The notes under the pieces are model-generated. The model had not been told where the DNA came from and searched no databases. It saw only the letters and a program-made list of their open reading frames with translations. The translations under genes and the position numbers were made by a program. Shown here piece by piece: positions 1 through 7,853 of a stretch of 22,382 nucleotides of DNA. This stretch comes from Dokdonella_A sp039926425. GTDB lineage: Bacteria > Pseudomonadota > Gammaproteobacteria > Xanthomonadales > Rhodanobacteraceae. Within the stretch, counting starts at the first letter, position 1. Each line of letters begins with the position of its first letter. The stretch is from positions 1-22,382 of the forward strand of contig NZ_JBDSWZ010000076.1 of NCBI RefSeq assembly GCF_039926425.1, in the 5' to 3' direction.

Positions 1-910
1 TGGATTCCCGGACATCTTCTTCCTGTTCAACGATGCCGGCACCGAACTCGCACAGACCTTCGTCGACGACCGTCGCATTCCTCTGATCAGCTTCACCGGC
101 TCCACCAAGGTCGGTCGCGCCGTCGGCGAGCGCGTGGCACAGCGCATGGGTCGGTCCCTGCTTGAACTCGGAGGCAACAACGCGATCATTGTCGACCATA
201 GCGCCGACCTGAAGATTGCGATCCCGGCGATCGTGTTCGGCGCGGTCGGCACCTGCGGTCAGCGTTGCACCTCGACGCGACGCGTGTTCGTGCACGAGTC
301 GATCCACGACGACGTCGTTGCGACGCTCGTTAAAGCGTACAAGCAGGTCGAGACAAAGATCGGCGATCCGACCCAGGCGACCACGCTGATGGGTCCGCTC
401 AACAGCAAGGCGGCGGTGGACCAGTTCGTTGCTGCAGTCGACAAGGCGAAAGCCAGCGGCGGCACCATCGCGACCGGCGGCACCGCGCTGACCGATCGCA
501 AGGGCAACTTCGTGTTGCCGACGATCGTCACCGGGCTGAAGAATTCCGACGAGGTCGTACAGACCGAGACGTTCGCGCCGATCCTCTACGTCATGTCGTT
601 CAAGTCGCTCGATGATGCGATCGAGCTACAGAACGCGGTGCCCCAGGGTCTGTCGTCGTCGATCTTCACCCAGGACCTGAAAGCCGCCGAGAAGTACCTC
701 TCTGCTGCGGGATCCGACTGCGGCATTGCCAACGTCAACATCGGCACCAGCGGCGCCGAGATCGGTGGCGCGTTCGGCGGCGAGAAGGAAACCGGCGGCG
801 GACGCGAGTCGGGTTCCGACGCATGGAAGGTCTACATGCGCCGCCAGACCAACACCATCAACTACTCCGACTCGTTGCCACTCGCGCAGGGCATCAAGTT
901 CGACTTCTGA
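1..910 (+). CDS. amaB: ALDH7-type aldehyde dehydrogenase (L-piperidine-6-carboxylate / 2-aminoadipate semialdehyde dehydrogenase), 5'-truncated by window edge
   Basis: The reading frame is open from base 2, so the gene begins outside the window; 302 C-terminal residues are present of a family usually about 500 long. Visible motifs are the NAD-binding FTGSTKVG (about residues 31-38 of the fragment), the general-base glutamate in ELGGNN (residue 55) and the catalytic cysteine in GTCGQRCTSTRR (residue 89). The GQRC-(S/T)TRR-(V/L)F(V/I)HESI context is characteristic of the ALDH7/antiquitin group rather than generic ALDHs. Family members oxidise 2-aminoadipate semialdehyde (in equilibrium with piperideine-6-carboxylate) to 2-aminoadipate in lysine degradation, in the cytoplasm. 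Substrate is inferred from the family; a gcdH gene in the same window agrees with it. The gene ends just before two strong hairpins facing a convergent gene. Confidence 0.85.
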   Translation, partial: GFPDIFFLFNDAGTELAQTFVDDRRIPLISFTGSTKVGRAVGERVAQRMGRSLLELGGNNAIIVDHSADLKIAIPAIVFGAVGTCGQRCTSTRRVFVHESIHDDVVATLVKAYKQVETKIGDPTQATTLMGPLNSKAAVDQFVAAVDKAKASGGTIATGGTALTDRKGNFVLPTIVTGLKNSDEVVQTETFAPILYVMSFKSLDDAIELQNAVPQGLSSSIFTQDLKAAEKYLSAAGSDCGIANVNIGTSGAEIGGAFGGEKETGGGRESGSDAWKVYMRRQTNTINYSDSLPLAQGIKFDF

Positions 911-940
911 TCGGCCGCACGGCGATCCAATCGGGCACGA

Positions 941-969
941 CGCGCCTTCGTCCGCAGGACGAAGGCGCG
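941..969. terminator. Perfect 13-bp hairpin between convergent genes
   Basis: Bases 941-953 and 957-969 are perfectly complementary, with a 3-base GCA loop. It lies 30 bases after the aldehyde dehydrogenase stop. There is no clean T-run after it, so intrinsic termination is plausible but not textbook; it may act as a bidirectional stop or 3'-end stabiliser. Confidence 0.55.
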
Positions 970-980
970 GTCGCTTTCGA

Positions 981-1011
981 CTGAGCCTCGCGCATTTCGC
1001 GCGAGGCTCAG
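981..1011. terminator. Second perfect 13-bp hairpin between convergent genes
   Basis: Bases 981-993 pair perfectly with 999-1011 around an ATTTC loop. It starts 11 bases after the first hairpin and ends 5 bases before the stop codon of the minus-strand gene, so for that gene it lies immediately downstream. The tandem placement between two converging genes suggests a bidirectional terminator pair. No poly-T tract follows. Confidence 0.55.
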
Positions 1012-1016
1012 CGACG

Positions 1017-4000
1017 TCAATCCCGCTCGAATGGGTTGCGTCCCTGCTCCCGCTGGTGATTCGCGCGCGCACCACCCGAAGATTCGGCAGGCGCGGCATC
1101 GGGCACGTCGATCGCCGGCTTGCCGGCTCGCGTCAACCGCTCGTTGACGCGCGCGAGGTCGCCGGTGGCGAACGATGCGAACTCGCTCTGCACGTCGTCG
1201 AGCTCGCGCTGCAGGCTGTCGATGCGCGCCAACTGGTAGTCCGTCGGCTTGCCATCCCAGGACATGATCGCGCCGTACAGCGAATCGGCGTGCTCGCGCA
1301 GCCGCTCCTCACCGGTGATTGCACCGCCTTCGGTCGTTGCAACGATCTTCTTGCGGATCTCGTCGGCGCGCGCCTTGAGAGCAACCAACGGCCTGCGTGA
1401 AGCGTCGTTCGCGTCAAGTCCCGCGACCATCGCATCGGTTTGCGAACGCACTGCATTCACCTTGTAGACCAGCGTGGTCATCGCCGCGAACAGGTCGCGC
1501 ACGCGCAACGCCGCCGCGTACTGCGCCTGATGATCCGCCGCGTCGAAGGTGACGCGGCGATCGAGGCCGACGTCGATCTTCTTCTCGTACACATCCTTGC
1601 CCTTGGTCATGCGCACCGTGTACGTACCGGCGGGAACGCGCGGACCCTGGGTCGAATTGAATGCGATCTGCGCGGCCGGCGGCACCTGCGGGGGCTTCAC
1701 GCGCATCGACCAGCTGACGCGGTTGATGCCGCGCCGCACGCTGGCCGGCAACGTGTCGATCACATTGCCGGTCGCGTCGAGCACCTCGATCGTCAGTTTC
1801 CCGAACAAGTGCCTTTCCTTTTGATACCACACGATATCCGCGCCGACGGCCGGGTTCGGGCCGGTAAAACTCGCGTCACCTTCCGGCCAGCCGCCAAATG
1901 CGGAGATGCGCTGCTGCACCGCGCGCGTCGGCAGGAAAGCTGCCGTGCTCGACAGCGTCTTCGCGTCCAGCGCCCGCAATGGCGTGAGATCGTCGATGAT
2001 CCACAGGCCGCGACCGTGGGTGGCGAGAACAAGCGAATCGTCGCGGGCCTGCAGTGCGATATCGCGCACCGAAACCGCGGGGAATTCGCCGCCCTTGAAC
2101 TGCGCCCAGGTGCCACCGGCGTCGATCGATATCCACAGGCCGAACTCGGTGCCGGCGTAGAGCAACTCCGGCTTGACCGGGTCCTGGCGGACGACATGCA
2201 CGTAGCCGCGCAGACCCTTGTCATCGTTCGGCGCGACGAGTGGGCTCCAGCTGCTGCCGAAGTCGTGCGTGACGTAGATGTAGGGCGCCATGTCGCCGAA
2301 CGTATGGCGGTCGACCGCGACAAATGCGGTGGCCGCATCGAACGGACTCGCCTGTACCCACGAAATCCATGAATGCTCTGGAACGCCCTTGATGTTTTTC
2401 ACCACGTTGGTCCAGGACGCGCCGTCATTGCGTGTGAGCTGCACGTTTCCGTCGTCGGTGCCGACCCAGATCACGCCGGGCTGTTTCGGCGATTCACTGA
2501 TCGAGTAGATGGTCGTGTAGGTTTCGGCGGCGGAATTGTCGATCGTGACGCCGCCCGATTGCTCCTGCTTTTGCTTGGCGGGATCGTTGGTGCTGAGATC
2601 GGGCGAGATGCGATCCCAGCTCTGGCCATGGTCGCGCGTGCGGAACAGGAACTGCGACCCGATGTAGAGCGTTTTCGGATCGTGCGGACTCAGCGCGATC
2701 GGCGTGTTCCAGTTCCAGCGCAGCTTCTCGTTGTAGTTCGGCATCGGCTGGATGTTGCGTGTCTCGTGCGTATGCCGGTTGACCCGCCCGATGGTGCCGC
2801 CCTGCGCTTCCGCATAGAGATAGTCCTTGTCGGTCGGATCGGCGAACATCCAGAAGCCGTCGCCGCCGTACATGTTTTCCCAGCGCGAGTTGGCGACGCC
2901 GCCTGGATACGCACTGTCGGCCACCCACGAACTGTTGTCCTGCAACCCGCCGTACACGCGGAACGGATCGGCATCGTCGACGCTCACGTGATAGAACTGC
3001 GAGATCGGCAGGTTGTTCGACTTCCACCACTTGTTGCCGCCGTCGCGGGACTGCCAGAGGCCGCCGTCGTCGCCGGTGATCACGTGCTGCGTATCGGTGG
3101 GATCGATCCACACCGTATGGTGATCGCCGTGGCTGCCGCCACCGACGTTGGCGAAGCTCTTGCCACCATCGAAACTCTGGATCAGCGTCAGGTCGGGTTT
3201 GAACAGGCGCTCGGGATTCTTCGGATCGACGATCAGGCTGGCAAAGTAGAACGGTCGCCAGACCATGAACTGGCTCTTGTCGCGCTTGTCCCACGTCTTG
3301 CCGCCGTCATCCGAGCGGAACAGTGCCGAGTCGGTCGATTCCACCAGCGCGTAGACGATGTTCGGATCCGATGGCGCAACGGTGACCGCGATGCGACCGT
3401 ATGGGGTCTTCGGAAAACCCTTGTTGGCGTCGGCCGTGATCTCGTTCCACGAAGCGCCCGCATCGGCAGAACGGAAAAGTCCGCTCGCCGACGGGGCGGT
3501 CGGGGATTCGCCGCCGGAGCGGAATGTCCAACCCTTGCGGCGGAAGTCCCACATTCCGGCGAAAACGACGTTCGAATCCTTCGGATCGAGACTGATCGAT
3601 GCGCATCCCGTCGACAGGTTGCGACCCTTGAGCACCTGGCTCCAGCTCTTGCCGCCATCGCGGGTCCTGTACAGACCGCGGTCGGCCGAATCGCTCCATA
3701 GCCGTCCCGGCACGCACGCATACACGGTGTTGCCGTCATGCGGGTCGATCAGGATCTTTGCGACGTGTTCGGAATTTCCGAGTCCCATGTTCGTCCACGT
3801 CTCGCCACCGTCGCTCGACTTGTAGATACCGTCGCCGATGGAGATGGAGTTGCGCATCCACGACTCGCCCGTGCCGACCCAGATCGTCTTCGGATCGGAG
3901 GGATCGATGCTGATCGCCCCGATCGACTGGACGCGTTGCTTGTCGAACACCGGCTTGAAGGTGGTTCCGCTGTCGGTCGACTTCCATACGCCGCCCGAGG

Positions 4001-4229
4001 CTGCGCCGACGAAGATCGTGGTCTTGCCGTCGTTGCCGGTCGACGCCGCGATCGCCGCAATGCGGCCACTCATCACCGCCGACCCGATGTTGCGCGCGCC
4101 GAGTCCCGAGATCGCGCCTGCATCGAACCGCGGCGTGGGAGCGTCCACTGCGTGAGCGGTCACCGAGAGGTTGGCGACCGCGCCGGCCAGTGCGATGCGC
4201 GCCAATGTGTTGTGCTTGAAGAACCTCAT
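1017..4229 (-). CDS. Secreted Asp-box (BNR/VPS10-sortilin-like) beta-propeller protein
   Basis: The 1070-residue product starts with a Sec signal peptide (basic start, hydrophobic 10-25, likely cleavage after AHA at 27). About eleven Asp-box motifs of the S-x-D-x-G-x-(T/S)-(W/F) type occur near residues 85, 138, 189, 253, 305, 352, 394, 531, 599, 654 and 701, which predicts one or two beta-propellers. The last 300 residues hold a beta-rich segment (about 800-890) and a helical, charged segment (about 905-1040). Databases often call such proteins 'glycosyl hydrolase', but Asp-boxes are structural and no catalytic residue can be assigned, so an enzymatic role is unproven. An AAGGGAG Shine-Dalgarno sits 7 bases before the ATG, and the start overlaps the stop of the upstream LolA-like gene by four bases (ATGA), implying translational coupling. 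Confidence 0.85.
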   Translation of the reverse strand: MRFFKHNTLARIALAGAVANLSVTAHAVDAPTPRFDAGAISGLGARNIGSAVMSGRIAAIAASTGNDGKTTIFVGAASGGVWKSTDSGTTFKPVFDKQRVQSIGAISIDPSDPKTIWVGTGESWMRNSISIGDGIYKSSDGGETWTNMGLGNSEHVAKILIDPHDGNTVYACVPGRLWSDSADRGLYRTRDGGKSWSQVLKGRNLSTGCASISLDPKDSNVVFAGMWDFRRKGWTFRSGGESPTAPSASGLFRSADAGASWNEITADANKGFPKTPYGRIAVTVAPSDPNIVYALVESTDSALFRSDDGGKTWDKRDKSQFMVWRPFYFASLIVDPKNPERLFKPDLTLIQSFDGGKSFANVGGGSHGDHHTVWIDPTDTQHVITGDDGGLWQSRDGGNKWWKSNNLPISQFYHVSVDDADPFRVYGGLQDNSSWVADSAYPGGVANSRWENMYGGDGFWMFADPTDKDYLYAEAQGGTIGRVNRHTHETRNIQPMPNYNEKLRWNWNTPIALSPHDPKTLYIGSQFLFRTRDHGQSWDRISPDLSTNDPAKQKQEQSGGVTIDNSAAETYTTIYSISESPKQPGVIWVGTDDGNVQLTRNDGASWTNVVKNIKGVPEHSWISWVQASPFDAATAFVAVDRHTFGDMAPYIYVTHDFGSSWSPLVAPNDDKGLRGYVHVVRQDPVKPELLYAGTEFGLWISIDAGGTWAQFKGGEFPAVSVRDIALQARDDSLVLATHGRGLWIIDDLTPLRALDAKTLSSTAAFLPTRAVQQRISAFGGWPEGDASFTGPNPAVGADIVWYQKERHLFGKLTIEVLDATGNVIDTLPASVRRGINRVSWSMRVKPPQVPPAAQIAFNSTQGPRVPAGTYTVRMTKGKDVYEKKIDVGLDRRVTFDAADHQAQYAAALRVRDLFAAMTTLVYKVNAVRSQTDAMVAGLDANDASRRPLVALKARADEIRKKIVATTEGGAITGEERLREHADSLYGAIMSWDGKPTDYQLARIDSLQRELDDVQSEFASFATGDLARVNERLTRAGKPAIDVPDAAPAESSGGARANHQREQGRNPFERD

Positions 4230-4975
4230 TTCGCGGCTCCCTTGATTGCCGCGCCCGGAAACGCAAACAAGGCGTCCTCCATCGCAACGTTTGCTTGCGC
4301 GTGCACGACCGACGTTTTCTGCTCGCTGCCGTCGGCTTTGTTGACCGTGGAAATGGAGAACGGAAAGAAGACACCAGCAACGTTTTCGTAGTCGCCGTAG
4401 TCTGTGACGCTTTCGACCAGGGTGCCGCGCACGGTCCGCTGCGAACGGGTGCGGATCTCGAGAAAATGATCCGGATCGAGGTAGACGATCTGCACGTCGC
4501 CGTTCTTCAGCGTCACCTTGATCTTGTGCGCTTGCGTGCCATCGACGTCCTCGGTGCCGAGGTATTCCAGACGACTGCCACGTGTCTGCCAGTCGACGAG
4601 CGCGCCGGCGATCGGCGCGTCATCGGCAAGTCCGCGCGCGTCCTCAGGGGTCATCAACTCGGGATCCTTGCGGCCCTGGAACGGCGAGATTTGCCAGGCC
4701 TGGCTGCCATTCCAGGCCTGCACCGCGGTCAGACCCTGCAAACTCGCTTCACTGCGAACCGAGTCCGGCGCTTTCTGGTACTGCTCGAAGGCCAGCTCGA
4801 ACTGCTCTCCGAAGCGCAGCGTCCCACTGGTCTTCAGCGTCTTGATGGCGTGGATCGTGTCCAGCCCGCCGCGTGCGGCAAGATTTTTTGCCAGCAGGTC
4901 ATCGAGGGTCGACGCGTTCGCGACTCCTGTCAGCACTGCAAGCGCGCAACCGACGTGCCACCAATGAATTCGCAT
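4226..4975 (-). CDS. Periplasmic LolA/LolB-fold-like (outer-membrane lipoprotein-sorting-type) protein
   Basis: The product is 249 residues with a signal peptide (MRIHWWHVGC... cleaved near VANA at 21). The mature part opens with a helix containing KNLAARGGLDTIHAIKTLKTSGT, a pattern seen at the start of many uncharacterised LolA-superfamily proteins. It then continues with alternating beta-strands (for example GTEDVDGTQAHKIKVTLKNG and YLDPDHFLEIRT), consistent with a half-open beta-barrel that binds lipid or acyl chains. The start at 4975 is chosen because a full AGGAGG lies four bases upstream; an ATG eight codons earlier lacks this. It is the first gene of a two-gene unit with the Asp-box protein. 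True LolA function is unlikely to be certain: the sequence is diverged and the ligand is unknown. Confidence 0.7.
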   Translation of the reverse strand: MRIHWWHVGCALAVLTGVANASTLDDLLAKNLAARGGLDTIHAIKTLKTSGTLRFGEQFELAFEQYQKAPDSVRSEASLQGLTAVQAWNGSQAWQISPFQGRKDPELMTPEDARGLADDAPIAGALVDWQTRGSRLEYLGTEDVDGTQAHKIKVTLKNGDVQIVYLDPDHFLEIRTRSQRTVRGTLVESVTDYGDYENVAGVFFPFSISTVNKADGSEQKTSVVHAQANVAMEDALFAFPGAAIKGAAK

Positions 4976-4979
4976 GACG

Positions 4980-4985
4980 CCTCCT
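4980..4985 (-). promoter_or_regulatory. Shine-Dalgarno AGGAGG that fixes the start of the LolA-like gene
   Basis: A complete AGGAGG on the minus strand lies four bases before the ATG at 4975. It favours this start over the in-frame ATG at 4999. Confidence 0.75.
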
Positions 4986-5261
4986 GGATGACCCTGCATC
5001 GACTCTGTTGACGCCCGATCGGGCTGGCGCCGCTGCCGAGACTAGCGCACCGCGATCCTCCCATGGATGGGGCGAAGGTCATGCTCAAGTCTGACTTGGC
5101 CACGTGTGCAAACTCCGATGCGCGCGCCGTATGTGCCGCCCCGACTCGCCCGACGTCGGCCATTCGCTGCCGACGGGTGTCCGCCGAGGGTCCGGTCTGC
5201 GCGGTGAGCGACATCGATCGGCTATCCTTTAGGTCCTTCCCGACCAGCAACCGACGTCCCG

Positions 5262-5546
5262 ATGAATGTGGCTCCCCGCACCAGCAGTACCGCTCTCATC
5301 AGCCTTGTTTTCGGCATCCTGTCGTGGGTCGTGCTGCCGTTCATCGGCGCTGTCGTGGCGATCATCACCGGCCACATGGCGCGGGCCGAGATTCGTCGCT
5401 CGGTGCCGGGTACGCTCGACGGCGACGGGCTCGCACTTGGCGGACTGATCCTCGGCTGGGTGCACATTGCCGCCGTCGTGCTCGCGGTGCTCGCCATCTT
5501 CCTGTTCCTTGGCGGACTCGCGTTCTTCATTCACATGGTGCAGTGA
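5262..5546 (+). CDS. DUF4190 small inner-membrane protein
   Basis: This 94-residue protein has two hydrophobic hairpins: SLVFGILSWVVLPFIGAVVA (about 14-33) followed by a polar stretch with GHMARAEIRRS, then GLALGGLILGWVHI and a long hydrophobic tail to residue 90. The order hydrophobic - GHxAxxEIRRS - G..LA..GLILG(W/Y) is the DUF4190 signature. Function of the family is unknown. No good Shine-Dalgarno precedes the ATG, but this is the only start giving the full motif. It lies 58 bases before pyrD on the same strand and may be cotranscribed with it. It is divergent from the LolA-like/Asp-box unit, with about 286 bases between that should hold promoters for both directions. Confidence 0.75.
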   Translation: MNVAPRTSSTALISLVFGILSWVVLPFIGAVVAIITGHMARAEIRRSVPGTLDGDGLALGGLILGWVHIAAVVLAVLAIFLFLGGLAFFIHMVQ

Positions 5547-5604
5547 TCGCATTGCAGGCCATCGTGTGGCGCAACCCGGCGCTGGGCGCGGGCCGGGCGC
5601 ACTG

Positions 5605-6651
5605 ATGTACGCCCTCGCCCGCCCGTTCCTTTTTTGCCTCGATGCCGAGCGCGCGCACGAGCTGGCTCTCGCAGCGATCGACACCGCGTACCGTTCGGGA
5701 GTGGGCTCATTGCTCGCATCCCGCCCGAAACCGGTGCCCACCGAGGCATTCGGCTTGAGGTTCGATAACCCGGTCGGGCTTGCGGCAGGGCTCGACAAAA
5801 ACGGCGCATACATCGATGCGCTGGCGGGACTCGGCTTCGGATTCATCGAAGTCGGAACCACCACGCCGCGCGCGCAATCGGGAAATCCAAAACCGCGGAT
5901 GTTCCGGCTGGCCCAGCACCAGGCCGTCATCAACCGGCTTGGGTTCAACAACGGCGGCGTCGACGCGCTCGTCCGCAATGCCGAGCGCGCGCGCTACTCC
6001 GGTGTCCTCGGCATCAACATCGGCAAGAACAAGGACACGCCGAACGAACGCGCGGCAGATGACTATCTGCTGTGCCTCGAACGCGTGTATGCGCGCGCGA
6101 GCTACGTCACGGTGAACATCTCCTCGCCGAACACGCAAGGCTTGCGCGACCTGCAGGGCGAGGATGCATTGAAGCGGCTGATCGGCACATTGCGCGAGGC
6201 GCAGGAACGACTCGCGTCGACGCACGGTGCGCGCAAGCCGATGCTGCTGAAGATCGCGCCCGATCTCGACGACGCTGAACTCGACACGATGGCCGCCGTA
6301 CTGCTGTCAGCTGGGATCGATGGCGTGATCTGCACCAACACGACAATCGACCGCGGTGCCGTCGAGGGCAATCGGCACGCCGCGGAAGCGGGTGGCCTTT
6401 CCGGAAAACCGCTCTTCGCGCGGTCGACGCGCATCCTCCAGGAAATGTCGAAGCGGCTCGGTCCGTCGATACCGACGATCGGCGTCGGCGGCATTCTGTC
6501 GGGCGAGGATGCCGCGGCGAAGATCGACGCCGGCGCGTCACTGGTGCAGTTCTATACCGGCCTGATCTATCGCGGGCCTGCGCTGATCGGCGAGAGTGTC
6601 GACGCGATTCGTCGTCGGGTTTCTGCAGGCCGCACGGCCCGGACGCGATGA
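5605..6651 (+). CDS. pyrD: Dihydroorotate dehydrogenase (quinone), class 2
   Basis: The product oxidises dihydroorotate to orotate in pyrimidine synthesis, using FMN and passing electrons to the quinone pool at the inner membrane. It is 348 residues, the usual class 2 length, with an N-terminal membrane-association helix region (MYALARPFLFCLDAERAHEL). FMN and substrate motifs run in order: VGLAAGLDKNGA (57-68), FIEVGTTTPRAQSGNPKPR (80-98), INRLGFNN (109-116), GINIGKNKDT (136-145), NISSPNT (171-177, with the class 2 catalytic base serine at 174), LLKIAPDL (214-221), CTNTTI (243-248), GVGGI (293-297) and QFYTGLIYRGP (315-325). The ATG at 5605 was chosen because homologues start here; earlier in-frame codons overlap DUF4190 in another frame. 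Its stop overlaps the murB start as ATGA. Confidence 0.97.
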   Translation: MYALARPFLFCLDAERAHELALAAIDTAYRSGVGSLLASRPKPVPTEAFGLRFDNPVGLAAGLDKNGAYIDALAGLGFGFIEVGTTTPRAQSGNPKPRMFRLAQHQAVINRLGFNNGGVDALVRNAERARYSGVLGINIGKNKDTPNERAADDYLLCLERVYARASYVTVNISSPNTQGLRDLQGEDALKRLIGTLREAQERLASTHGARKPMLLKIAPDLDDAELDTMAAVLLSAGIDGVICTNTTIDRGAVEGNRHAAEAGGLSGKPLFARSTRILQEMSKRLGPSIPTIGVGGILSGEDAAAKIDAGASLVQFYTGLIYRGPALIGESVDAIRRRVSAGRTARTR

Positions 6652-7706
6652 ACGACTACCGCGTCAGTCCGGCCAAGGCCGAAGGCGTCGGCTACTCCCT
6701 CGTCGAGAATGCATCGCTGCAGGCACGCAACACATTCCGCGTCGCCGCCCGCGCGAACCTGCTGGTCGACGTTCGCAAGGCCGCGGCACTCGACGAGTTG
6801 TTCGGCTACGCAATGCTGCGCGAGCAGCCGCTGCTGGTACTCGGCGAAGGCAGCAATGTCCTCTTCACGCGCGACTGGCCAGGCGTGGTGTTGTCGATGG
6901 CGAACCGCGGAATTGCCATCGTCGACGACGACGGCATTCGGGCGCGCATCCGCGTTGAAGCCGGCGAAAGCTGGAACGATCTCGTCCACTGGTCGATCGG
7001 CCGCGGCTTTGCAGGGATGGAAAACCTGGTGCTGATCCCCGGTACAGTCGGTGCGTCGCCCATCCAGAACATCGGCGCATATGGCGTGGAAGTACGCGAG
7101 TTCGTCGCTGCGGTCGACGCGTGGGATCGCCCGCTCGGACGGCTCGTGCGACTCGATCCGGCGCAATGCGCGTTTGCGTACCGCGATTCCGTTTTCAAGC
7201 GCGAGCGCAACCGGTTCGTCGTGACGGCGGTCGAATTCGAACTGTCGCGCACCCGCGAACTGAGGATCGACTATGCGGGCGTTCGAGAAGAACTGGCAGC
7301 CCTTGGGGTCGGCGTGCCCGACCACCGCTCGGTGGCAGAAGCGATCAGCCGTCTGCGCATGCGCAAGCTTCCAAATCCGGCGCTGATCGGCAATGCCGGC
7401 AGTTTCTTCAAGAATCCGGTCGTCGACACCCTGACAGCCGCGTCACTGCAGCGAGCGCATCCGCACCTGCCGGCATGGCCGGCCGCCGGCGATCATTCGA
7501 AACTGTCGGCGGCCTGGTTGATCGAATCCTGCGGCTTCAAGGGAGTGCGCGAAGGCGACGCCGGCGTTTCTGATCAGCACGCCCTGGTGCTGGTCAACCA
7601 TGGCAACGCGAGCGGCGCGGATCTCCTCGCACTGGCCGATCGCATCCGCGCGCAGGTTCAAGCGCGCTTCGGCGTCGACATCGAGCCCGAGCCGCTCATC
7701 GTCTGA
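6648..7706 (+). CDS. murB: UDP-N-acetylenolpyruvoylglucosamine reductase (type I MurB)
   Basis: MurB reduces UDP-GlcNAc-enolpyruvate to UDP-MurNAc with NADPH and FAD, in the cytoplasm, the second committed step of peptidoglycan synthesis. The 352-residue protein shows the FAD-binding GEGSNVLF (66-73) and LIPGTVGASPIQNIGAYGVE (129-148). It also has YRDSVFK (178-184, with the active-site arginine 179), GNAGSFFKNP (248-257, proton-donor serine 252) and the C-terminal glutamate in EPEP (348). The YRDSxFK insertion and C-terminal form mark the E. coli-like type I enzyme. The start overlaps the pyrD stop by four bases (ATGA), so translation is probably coupled, and the two housekeeping genes form an operon. 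All catalytic residues expected from the E. coli enzyme are present. Confidence 0.97.
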   Translation: MNDYRVSPAKAEGVGYSLVENASLQARNTFRVAARANLLVDVRKAAALDELFGYAMLREQPLLVLGEGSNVLFTRDWPGVVLSMANRGIAIVDDDGIRARIRVEAGESWNDLVHWSIGRGFAGMENLVLIPGTVGASPIQNIGAYGVEVREFVAAVDAWDRPLGRLVRLDPAQCAFAYRDSVFKRERNRFVVTAVEFELSRTRELRIDYAGVREELAALGVGVPDHRSVAEAISRLRMRKLPNPALIGNAGSFFKNPVVDTLTAASLQRAHPHLPAWPAAGDHSKLSAAWLIESCGFKGVREGDAGVSDQHALVLVNHGNASGADLLALADRIRAQVQARFGVDIEPEPLIV

Positions 7707-7718
7707 ATCGCACCGGCG

Positions 7719-7741
7719 GACGGTGTTTCGCGCGCACCGTC
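7719..7741 (+). terminator. Possible weak terminator hairpin after murB
   Basis: Bases 7719-7725 pair with 7735-7741 (7 bp) around a 9-base loop, starting 12 bases after the murB stop. There is no T-run, so only the position supports this call. Confidence 0.3.
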
Positions 7742-7853
7742 ACAAAGCGCGCGCGCAATGCATGAATAATCGGCACCAGGCCGCTCTGTTCTGCCCGTGC
7801 ACGTGCGCGGACCATGGACGAACGCTCGCATCGACGATCCGGGGTACCCTTCA

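Noticed and set aside
1440..3701. Long plus-strand open frames (up to 442 codons) opposite the Asp-box gene
   Set aside because: They are antisense to a clear secreted protein with repeated family motifs and have the arginine/valine/histidine-rich composition typical of antisense frames in GC-rich DNA.
5008..5013. TTGACG as a -35 box
   Set aside because: No -10-like sequence occurs at the proper distance on the plus strand.
5221..5240. TATCCT as a -10 box for the DUF4190-pyrD-murB group
   Set aside because: The sequence is close to a -10 box and well placed, but no acceptable -35 element lies 16-18 bases upstream; too weak to list.
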